7,400 nt of DNA from JAGTVG01 sp964389805. GTDB taxonomy: Bacteria; Bacteroidota; Bacteroidia; Cytophagales; Cyclobacteriaceae. Under the pieces are notes generated by a model, which was not told the DNA's origin, made no database searches, and saw only the letters and a list, made by a program, of their open reading frames with translations. Position 1 is the stretch's first letter. Each line of letters begins with the position of its first letter. The DNA lies in assembly GCA_964389805.1 (NCBI GenBank), contig CAYMFU010000144.1, positions 1 through 7,400 on the forward strand, read 5' to 3'. The position numbers were made by a program, and so were the translations under genes. Shown piece after piece: positions 1 through 4,990 of the stretch.

Positions 1-45
1 GATGGAACTTCAGGCTTTTATATAAAATTGCATTGGCTATTTTAA
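1..45 (+). CDS. C-terminal end of a probable outer-membrane beta-barrel protein (partial)
   Basis: Frame 1 is open from the first base and reads DGTSGFYIKLHWLF before a TAA at 43-45. The last residues alternate as in the terminal strand of outer-membrane beta-barrels: Phe at the very end, then Trp, Leu, Ile and Phe at positions -3, -5, -7 and -9. This C-terminal signature is known to be read by the BAM assembly machinery. The stop lies only 12 bases from the stop of the convergent hydroxylase gene, a normal tail-to-tail arrangement, and no gene starts on the - strand in these bases. Only 14 codons are visible, so the family cannot be told. The reading as a barrel protein is inference from the pattern alone. 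Confidence 0.45.
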   Translation, partial: DGTSGFYIKLHWLF

Positions 46-57
46 AATCAGGATCCT

Positions 58-762
58 TTAAGCAGCCTTCACTTCAACATGTCTCTTTTTATTTGATACC
101 TTAGGCATTGTTCCGAAAACAAAATCCCATAATCGTGTTGATACACCAAAGGCACTATATGGATTAGAATAGTGGTGTGCCTTATGATGCTGCCACAGTT
201 TTTTCCATGGCTTATAATTTGGATTTTTAATCCTGTGTTGATAATAATGAAGTGTAATATAGGCGTCGTAGCCTAGCATAAATCCAGGAAAGAAAGCAAA
301 AGCATAGATCCCCATGATCAAATAAAACAATCCAAAAAAAACGGCTCCAAGGATTATTCCAGGAACAGGGGGCATGGCTAATCGCTCAGGATCCTTTGGA
401 TAATGATGATGATTGGCGTGTATGCTAATCTGAAACTCAGTCAGTCCTTCTGAATTCGTTTCTGTATGATATACAAACCTGTGAATTATGTATTCCATGA
501 AAGTCCATGAGAATGCACCTATAACACCTAATGATATAATATATAAAACAGGTAACTCAATTTTGTAAACTGAATACCAGAAGAATAAAATAGCAATAAG
601 TACCCACATCGTATGTGGTACACCAAATGGAGCCCGGGATAAAAATTCAATTATTCTATTACTAAATAATTTAGCCTTTTCTTCTTTTTTAGCTTTTAAA
701 TGAGAAGGCATTCTGATCTCTCCTTTTTTGAAAGCCTGATATTCTTCAACATTTTTGTTCAT
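58..762 (-). CDS. Fatty acid 2-hydroxylase-like membrane di-iron enzyme (fatty acid hydroxylase superfamily)
   Basis: This is a 234-residue integral membrane protein of the fatty acid hydroxylase/sterol desaturase superfamily, whose members use a histidine-bound di-iron centre and O2 to hydroxylate lipid chains. The histidine clusters are all present: HRFVYH (94-99), HANHHH (115-120), His172/His176 in LHYYQH, and HHKAHH (192-197). The RLAMPPVPG stretch after the second cluster resembles eukaryotic FA2H/Scs7, which 2-hydroxylates the acyl chain of ceramides. Hydrophobic helices lie around 51-67, 71-90, 134-150 and 152-170. A bacterial substrate could be the acyl chain of a sphingolipid, sulfonolipid or aminolipid; that is inference. 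The start is taken as the ATG at 762-760, with an A-rich AAAGAA just upstream. A TTG at 780 would add six residues. The 209-base upstream gap holds a promoter-like box and a palindrome, so the gene is probably transcribed on its own. Confidence 0.88.
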   Translation of the reverse strand: MNKNVEEYQAFKKGEIRMPSHLKAKKEEKAKLFSNRIIEFLSRAPFGVPHTMWVLIAILFFWYSVYKIELPVLYIISLGVIGAFSWTFMEYIIHRFVYHTETNSEGLTEFQISIHANHHHYPKDPERLAMPPVPGIILGAVFFGLFYLIMGIYAFAFFPGFMLGYDAYITLHYYQHRIKNPNYKPWKKLWQHHKAHHYSNPYSAFGVSTRLWDFVFGTMPKVSNKKRHVEVKAA

Positions 763-802
763 ATTCGATTCTTTAGGCAATGGGTGTTTCGATTTTCTGA
801 TG

Positions 803-810
803 CAAATGTA
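803..810 (-). promoter_or_regulatory. Candidate -7 promoter box of the hydroxylase gene
   Basis: Read on the - strand this is TACATTTG, a full match to the Bacteroidota -7 consensus TAnnTTTG. It lies about 40 bases before the ATG at 762, giving a leader of roughly 35 nt. No clear TTG -33 box is seen at the expected distance; that position is occupied by the palindrome at 808-833. This would fit a promoter that depends on a bound regulator, which is inference. Confidence 0.45.
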
Positions 811-833
811 TCAATTCTTTTAAGAAATGATAC
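808..833. promoter_or_regulatory. 26-bp near-perfect palindrome, candidate operator upstream of the hydroxylase
   Basis: The outer arms GTATCA (808-813) and TGATAC (828-833) and the inner arms TTCTT (815-819) and AAGAA (822-826) share one centre of symmetry, so 11 of 13 base pairs match. The element overlaps the upstream end of the TACATTTG box and fills the stretch where the -33 region should be. That is a classical place for a dimeric regulator to bind. There is no T-run after it on either strand, which argues against a terminator. The regulator is unknown. Confidence 0.45.
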
Positions 834-840
834 TATAAAT

Positions 841-879
841 GTTAAGTCTGTGTGAATTATCATTAATTAAAGTCTTAAC
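841..879. repeat. Imperfect inverted repeat in the hydroxylase upstream region
   Basis: GTTAAGTCT (841-849) and AGTCTTAAC (871-879) pair in 8 of 9 positions across a 21-nt spacer. The spacer ends in the self-complementary TTAATTAA (863-870). The repeat lies just upstream of the 26-bp palindrome. It could be a second protein-binding site, or chance in an AT-rich gap. Confidence 0.25.
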
Positions 880-989
880 CAAATATTTAGGGAAGCATTA
901 ATCTATATCCTTTGACTAATTCGCAATGTATATATTATAAAGTAACAGGATTCTACAAATAATTGTTGGTGTAATTAAAGGCTGCATCT

Positions 990-1811
990 TTAATACAATT
1001 CCGGAACAAATGTTTGCTCATTAATTGGCGGCCGATCATATTTGTCTGTTCTTTTCAATTTCGGAAGTTTAATGGGTGCTTCTTTCCTATAAGTATAAGG
1101 GATTTTTGATAAGAAGTGTGCAATGCAATTCAACCTGGCCTTCTTTTTATTATCACTATTTACCGTATACCATGGTGCCTGGCGAGTATCTGTATGAAGA
1201 AACATTTCATCCTTTGCTTTTGAATATTTCACCCAGTTCTCTCGTGATTTTAAATCCATCATACTGAATTTCCACCTTTTCAATGGATTCTTTATCCTGT
1301 CTTTGAATCTTTTCTCCTGAACATCATCACCCACAGAAAACCAATATTTTATTAAAATAATTCCTGAACGTATCAGCATTTGTTCAAATTCAGGGCATGA
1401 CCGTAAAAATTCCCTGTATTCTTCTTCTGTACAGAAGTCCATAACGTGTTCTACGCCAGCTCTATTATACCAGCTTCTATCGAAAAGAACTATTTCTCCA
1501 CTGGCAGGAAGATGTGGAACATACCGCTGAAAATACCATTGCGTTTTTTCCTTTTCTGTTGGGACACCTAAGGCAACTACCTTACAGAAACGCGGATTTA
1601 AACGTTCAGTAATACGTTTAATTACGCCACCTTTACCCGCTGCATCCCTACCTTCGAATATAACAACGATCTTAGTATTCTTCTTCTGAACCCATTCCTG
1701 CATTTTCACAAGTTCAATCTGTAGCTTAAGCAGTTCTTTTTCATAATTAAGATCGTCAGCCATTTTAATTGAAGCTTTTTTGTCACCATTAATTCCGTTT
1801 GACTTGCTCAT
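990..1811 (-). CDS. ppk2: Polyphosphate kinase 2 (PPK2 family, class I-like)
   Basis: This 273-residue cytoplasmic enzyme belongs to the PPK2 family, which moves phosphate between inorganic polyphosphate and nucleoside diphosphates. Class I members usually make GTP or ATP from the diphosphate and polyphosphate. The P-loop GRDAAGKGG is at 54-62. A Walker B-type segment VLFDRSWYNR spans 108-117 with Asp111 and Arg112. The lid region is around 164-186, with several Arg/Lys residues. The C-terminal YDRPP...FVPELY (258-273) resembles one-domain class I enzymes of the Pseudomonas PA0141 type. The length fits a complete one-domain protein. It starts at an ATG preceded only by AATAAG, a weak ribosome site typical of this phylum. 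It lies 77 bases after the YwqK lipoprotein gene; no convincing promoter was seen in the gap, so read-through from upstream is possible. The family assignment is firm; nucleotide preference is inferred. Confidence 0.95.
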   Translation of the reverse strand: MSKSNGINGDKKASIKMADDLNYEKELLKLQIELVKMQEWVQKKNTKIVVIFEGRDAAGKGGVIKRITERLNPRFCKVVALGVPTEKEKTQWYFQRYVPHLPASGEIVLFDRSWYNRAGVEHVMDFCTEEEYREFLRSCPEFEQMLIRSGIILIKYWFSVGDDVQEKRFKDRIKNPLKRWKFSMMDLKSRENWVKYSKAKDEMFLHTDTRQAPWYTVNSDNKKKARLNCIAHFLSKIPYTYRKEAPIKLPKLKRTDKYDRPPINEQTFVPELY

Positions 1812-1888
1812 CTTATTAAGTTACATGTTTTCACATGCCTACAATTTAATAAAAAAAATAATATTTTCAGTGAATGTGAATTGTTAGA

Positions 1889-2644
1889 TTAATATATCAC
1901 CTCTTTAATAAAACCGTTTCTGAGCACTACTTTAGCCCGGGTTATGAATAATCCCCTTGATTCCCTTACCGATTTGGCAGAAATATTGAATGATCCTGTA
2001 TAATCTGGATGTATCCAAATTTCACCGATACCGTTCTTAGATAATTCAAGTTCAGCTTTTTTGTCAAAATATTTGTTCCCGATCAGTTTGCCGGAGTAAT
2101 ATTCTACAATTTTGCTATTGTCAGACATATAGAAGTATAATAGTACTTGTTCAGCATAATCTCTTTCCTTTTCGATTTTAAAGAGGATCCGTGACGTATC
2201 TATAATTAGGTTTCCACCCGGTGAATACTCTTTTAGCCCACTCGCGGGATTGTTATGTTTGAATTCCTGGATTGTTTTCGTTCCACCATCTTTATAAAAT
2301 CGGATTTCCGTGCCTGTCAATTTACCATTTTTAAAGGGCCTGATTCTATATACTTGCCCGCTTTTATAGTATTTCTTTTCAATTCCTTCTTTTTTATTGT
2401 CAATATAATTTACCAGGGTTGAGATCTGCCCGCTGGGGTAGTAGATTACGGCCTCTCCCTGGATTTTACCATTTTGAATAATTATTTTTGATTTAAGATT
2501 GCCGTCAACATCGTAAACGTACTTTGTCTCAGATATTACCTCGCGCTGATCTTTGGTTCCATTTTGCCTACAAGAAAAAAATAGGAGTATAAGAAGGAAA
2601 GTTAGACCTGTTTTTAAATAGCTATAAAAAAAATTAGTATTCAC
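1889..2644 (-). CDS. YwqK-like lipoprotein with MORN_2 repeats
   Basis: This is a 251-residue predicted lipoprotein. A hydrophobic signal (about 9-24) ends in the lipobox LFFSC with Cys25 as the lipidated residue. Four repeats of about 24 residues follow, each opening with a glycine (63, 87, 111, 136) and carrying an aromatic-plus-SG/DG turn such as YYPSG, YYKSG and FYKDG. This is the MORN_2 pattern of proteins often labelled 'YwqK family antitoxin'. That label comes from a Bacillus locus; no toxin gene is adjacent here, so an antitoxin role is not supported. The region from 150 to the end is beta-rich and unrecognised. The likely start is an unusual GTG (2644-2642): no ATG lies in frame before or inside the signal peptide. 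The start sits in one arm of a perfect hairpin that is followed by a T-run. Confidence 0.85.
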   Translation of the reverse strand: MNTNFFYSYLKTGLTFLLILLFFSCRQNGTKDQREVISETKYVYDVDGNLKSKIIIQNGKIQGEAVIYYPSGQISTLVNYIDNKKEGIEKKYYKSGQVYRIRPFKNGKLTGTEIRFYKDGGTKTIQEFKHNNPASGLKEYSPGGNLIIDTSRILFKIEKERDYAEQVLLYFYMSDNSKIVEYYSGKLIGNKYFDKKAELELSKNGIGEIWIHPDYTGSFNISAKSVRESRGLFITRAKVVLRNGFIKEVIY

Positions 2645-2669
2645 GGTAATTTTACATGTGAATACTAAT
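2626..2669 (-). terminator. Hairpin plus T-run overlapping the start of the YwqK lipoprotein gene (terminator or attenuator)
   Basis: On the - strand ATTAGTATTCAC (2669-2658) is followed after 13 nt by its exact complement GTGAATACTAAT (2644-2633), then directly by seven Ts (2632-2626). The loop holds a further 4-bp pairing (2655-2652 with 2649-2646). Stem plus T-run is the form of an intrinsic terminator and would end transcripts of the upstream membrane protein gene. The second arm, however, contains the GTG start of the lipoprotein gene, so the structure may also act as an attenuator or hide the start codon. The stem is AT-rich (3 of 12 pairs are G-C), so its strength is uncertain. Confidence 0.5.
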
Positions 2670-2723
2670 CTATTTAAAAAGAGAAATAATTAAAAGGGGC
2701 TGATGAGTTAATGAATTGAATTC

Positions 2724-3407
2724 CTATGAACCATTTCCATTTTCAAGTTCCATCTTTTCCTGGTGATCAATAGAATGATATAAACTTGCAAATGATGAAG
2801 ATACCCACATTGCCGCCGGGAAAAGACCAACAATCAGCATGATAAATCCCAAAACTATTATAAAGAATGATAACACACCCATGCCAAAGATCTTCCATCC
2901 GTGACCAGCTGTCATTTTCCAGCTTTTTTCAACGGCTTTTACTGCATCCAGGTTCCGGTCCATAACAATATAAGGAACGAAAACCAGCCGGCACGCAAAT
3001 ATAATTCCGGGGATTATAAGTAACATAAATCCTATTCCGATGATGGCTGTAGCCAATAGATGAGCGAGTATTATGTTAACATAATTGTTGAATCCAATAA
3101 ACATTTCCTTAATGTCTAATTCCTGATCCCGGATCGCTTTTAAATACATCCAGTCCACGCCATAGGAAAATATCGGAAATAACAGCAGCCAATAAAAAAA
3201 GCCTAAAACCTGGAGTACTACGACACCCGGAGTAATATTATCTTTGAAACTTTCAGTGACACTGATAGGAACATGTAAAACAGTAATTATGATGGAAACC
3301 AGGAACAAATAAAGAAAGTATTTCCACATTTGTTTCCACCCGAAATTAAATGATGCGCTGATGCTTGAATCAGGGATATATGGTTTTTGTGGATCTTGAG
3401 TATTCAT
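2724..3407 (-). CDS. Multi-pass membrane protein of unknown function (DUF975/YciC-like)
   Basis: This is a 227-residue inner-membrane protein. After a polar N-terminus come hydrophobic segments at about 28-48, 62-85, 110-138 and 172-207, the last probably two helices. The stretch VPYIVMDRNLDAVKAVEKSWKMTAGHGWKIF is recognisable by its parts: a VPYIVMD helix end (144-150), then an AVEKSW segment (158-163) and a Gly/Trp turn (168-171). This matches the shared signature of the DUF975/YciC/glycerophosphodiester-phosphodiesterase membrane-domain proteins, none of which has a firmly known reaction. No catalytic domain is attached. It starts at an ATG with an A-rich upstream region. A promoter candidate lies about 55 bases upstream, back to back with the promoter of the LuxR-type gene. 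The YwqK lipoprotein gene follows 79 bases downstream and may share the transcript if the hairpin at 2626-2669 is passed. Confidence 0.8.
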   Translation of the reverse strand: MNTQDPQKPYIPDSSISASFNFGWKQMWKYFLYLFLVSIIITVLHVPISVTESFKDNITPGVVVLQVLGFFYWLLLFPIFSYGVDWMYLKAIRDQELDIKEMFIGFNNYVNIILAHLLATAIIGIGFMLLIIPGIIFACRLVFVPYIVMDRNLDAVKAVEKSWKMTAGHGWKIFGMGVLSFFIIVLGFIMLIVGLFPAAMWVSSSFASLYHSIDHQEKMELENGNGS

Positions 3408-3460
3408 AATTTTAATTGTTTTGTTTATTCAATTATACGGGCAAAAAATGAAGTATTTAA

Positions 3461-3488
3461 CAAACTAAAGTCGTGTTTTTAAATTCAA
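3461..3488 (-). promoter_or_regulatory. Candidate promoter of the membrane protein gene
   Basis: On the - strand TTG (3488-3486) is followed after 17 nt by TTAGTTTG (3468-3461), one mismatch from the Bacteroidota -7 consensus TAnnTTTG. It would give a leader of roughly 50 nt before the ATG at 3407. The assignment is by pattern only. Confidence 0.35.
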
Positions 3489-3504
3489 TACTTTGGTAGG
3501 GTGA

Positions 3505-3531
3505 TTGAGATCGGTAAAATACTTACATTTG
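3505..3531 (+). promoter_or_regulatory. Candidate promoter of the membrane-bound LuxR-type regulator
   Basis: TTG (3505-3507) and, after 16 nt, TACATTTG (3524-3531) match the Bacteroidota -33/-7 pattern; the spacing is slightly short. Transcription would begin near 3537, only about 8 nt before the ATG at 3545, so the mRNA would be almost leaderless. Confidence 0.5.
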
Positions 3532-3544
3532 ATTTCATTAACAT

Positions 3545-4486
3545 ATGGTGACAACAATACTATATTTTTTATTATCATTATTCACAATTGGGTCTGTCGC
3601 TGGAGCAGTGCTAATTGCCAATTATTTAAGACGATCATACCCAGTCAATTTTGTTGAATCCTATTTTTATTATGTGATACTGATGTGTGCTTTTGGCATT
3701 TACGGGATATGGGGTTTGATTTTTATTAAGATCATATTGTCTCAGATTACGCTTTCCGACCACATTGTCTCAACCATTAGTTATGCCATACCTTTTCTTG
3801 GATTCCCATTTCTTATTATGGCGTGGTATATGTATTTGCGATACTGTTATGAGTTAAGCGGGTCAAAAGTTGGTAAAACTGTTTCAGTGGCATACTTCTT
3901 CTTTCATCTTTTCTTTTTCGTAATGCTTGGGTGGTCTATTGCTCAAACTGGTGCCGGATTGTTTACATTTCCCAGCATTAGCCTGATTTATGTATACCTG
4001 ATCCTGGATGTAATTCTTACCGGTTGGGGATTGATATTTATTCTTTCTAAAACTTTTAGAAACAATTTCTCGGTCATTGTTCCTTATAGAAGATATGTTT
4101 TGATATCAATGGCGTTTTTATTATTAAAGGTTATTTCCGTCTACATATTCTACCTATATCCTGATACTGTTCCGGTTTTTATATTATTGTATTTCTTATC
4201 CATAGTGATCCCTCTGGTATATTTTTACAGTCAGAAAGATCATATCATTCGCCTGGATGAGGGAGATCAAAAAACCTCAAACTTTGATAATCTGATCGCT
4301 CGTTATGGAATTACACGAAGAGAACGAGAAATAATAAAAGAAGTTTGTTCAGGAAAAAGTAATCAGGAGATTGCAGACACACTATTTATTTCCCTGCAAA
4401 CAGTAAAGGATCATACCCATAGAATTTATCTTAAAATGGATATAAAAAGAAGAGTGCAATTAATTAAGTTAATGCAGTTGAAATAG
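3545..4486 (+). CDS. Seven-helix membrane protein with C-terminal LuxR-type HTH
   Basis: This is a 313-residue predicted membrane-anchored transcription regulator. Seven hydrophobic segments are seen at about 3-25, 40-63, 78-98, 113-135, 145-167, 182-204 and 209-228. A short polar linker (230-250) leads to a GerE/LuxR DNA-binding domain at about 253-311. Typical residues are ITRREREIIKEVCSGKSNQEIA (begins at 256, broken by the usual Gly-Lys-Ser turn at 270-272) and the recognition-helix region SLQTVKDHTHRIYLKM (283-298). No receiver domain, PAS domain or kinase is present, so the membrane part is presumably the sensor; the signal is unknown. The layout suggests the HTH is cytoplasmic and acts at DNA while tethered. 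The gene stands alone, diverges from the membrane protein gene and converges on a small lipoprotein gene. Its candidate promoter leaves almost no leader. Confidence 0.88.
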   Translation: MVTTILYFLLSLFTIGSVAGAVLIANYLRRSYPVNFVESYFYYVILMCAFGIYGIWGLIFIKIILSQITLSDHIVSTISYAIPFLGFPFLIMAWYMYLRYCYELSGSKVGKTVSVAYFFFHLFFFVMLGWSIAQTGAGLFTFPSISLIYVYLILDVILTGWGLIFILSKTFRNNFSVIVPYRRYVLISMAFLLLKVISVYIFYLYPDTVPVFILLYFLSIVIPLVYFYSQKDHIIRLDEGDQKTSNFDNLIARYGITRREREIIKEVCSGKSNQEIADTLFISLQTVKDHTHRIYLKMDIKRRVQLIKLMQLK

Positions 4487-4489
4487 AAA

Positions 4490-4515
4490 TAAGTCCCGCA
4501 ATTAAACGGGACTTA
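4490..4515. terminator. Bidirectional intrinsic terminator between convergent genes
   Basis: TAAGTCCCG (4490-4498) and CGGGACTTA (4507-4515) form a perfect 9-bp stem with an 8-nt loop. On the + strand a T-rich tract (TTCTTATTTTTT) follows 3 nt after the stem. On the - strand the opposite flank reads TTTCTATTTC. The stem lies 3 nt after the stop of the LuxR-type gene and 5 nt past the stop of the lipoprotein gene, so it serves both. Confidence 0.85.
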
Positions 4516-4520
4516 AATTC

Positions 4521-4898
4521 TTATTTTTTAGTAGCTGTCATCGGGAATGAATTATAATCCACCCCGATTGTACCCGTAAATTTCGGTCCTTCGAAAGTGC
4601 CATCCATAACTAAGGTCATACCCTGGATATCAAAATTTGCAGAAAGCTTATCTTCAAGAATGGAGAGATCGTTTAATAGGATTTCTCCCATATCGGATGT
4701 CAGTTTTCCAACATATGCATCACCCTCTTTGGAAATGTTCATAACACCGATAACATCCCCATTTGGTGTACCTTCTACAAGGTATTCCCAGTCACCCAAA
4801 TAAGCAGCTTCTTTACTTGTTTTCGTTCCGGCACATCCAGCCCAGATCAAACCGGCAAGCATTATTAACAGATAACTTGTTTTAAAAAAATTTGTCAT
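4521..4898 (-). CDS. Small lipoprotein, lipocalin-like beta-barrel domain
   Basis: This is a 125-residue predicted lipoprotein. The signal sequence (1-21) ends in the lipobox IWAGC with Cys22 as the lipid attachment site; there is no Asp at +2, and Bacteroidota sorting rules differ in any case. The mature part, about 33-120, is an all-beta pattern: GDWEY (35-39), TPNGDV (44-49), then alternating strands with GKL, LSANFD and FTGTI. This resembles the small beta-barrel domain that Bacteroidota also attach to amidohydrolases and peptidases, where it is thought to bind or cap ligands; no enzyme part is present here. The start is the ATG at 4898-4896. No clear promoter was found, though TTTG near 4965 with a TAATATTT box downstream is a weak possibility. 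It shares a terminator with the LuxR-type gene. Function unknown. Confidence 0.8.
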   Translation of the reverse strand: MTNFFKTSYLLIMLAGLIWAGCAGTKTSKEAAYLGDWEYLVEGTPNGDVIGVMNISKEGDAYVGKLTSDMGEILLNDLSILEDKLSANFDIQGMTLVMDGTFEGPKFTGTIGVDYNSFPMTATKK

Positions 4899-4969
4899 AA
4901 TTTTAATATTTCATGGATTAAAAAAAGTATATGTGAATATAAATATTAAATTATTTCTATACCTCAAAT

Positions 4970-4986
4970 TCTCAATTCAATTGAGA
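4970..4986. repeat. Short perfect palindrome just downstream of the transporter gene
   Basis: TCTCAATT (4970-4977) and AATTGAGA (4979-4986) are exact complements around a single central C. The element begins 5 nt past the transporter stop and lies about 72 bases upstream of the small lipoprotein gene on the same strand. A hairpin here would need an opened loop and has no T-run behind it, so it is a poor terminator. It may be an operator for the lipoprotein gene. Confidence 0.35.
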
Positions 4987-4990
4987 TCTT

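Noticed and set aside
49..60. AGGATCCTTT seen at 50-59 and again at 389-398
   Set aside because: A single 10-base match around a GGATCC hexamer, with one copy in coding sequence, is compatible with chance.
1076..1267. 63-codon open frame on the + strand inside ppk2
   Set aside because: It is antisense to the conserved PPK2 C-terminal half, with no own ribosome site or promoter.
1824..1837. CATGT-TTTC-ACATG hairpin just upstream of ppk2
   Set aside because: The stem is only 5 bp in an AT-rich gap, with no T-run and no link to a promoter box; it is too short to call.
1889..2644. Toxin-antitoxin system suggested by the YwqK family name
   Set aside because: The family label is transferred from one Bacillus locus. 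This protein is a signal-bearing lipoprotein with MORN_2 repeats, and no small toxin gene is adjacent.
2645..2723. Possible promoter for the YwqK lipoprotein in the gap after the membrane protein gene
   Set aside because: No TAnnTTTG-like box with a properly spaced TTG could be found on the - strand here.
4597..4803. 68-codon open frame on the + strand inside the small lipoprotein gene
   Set aside because: It is antisense to a well-formed lipoprotein with signal peptide and lipobox, and its own product has no features.
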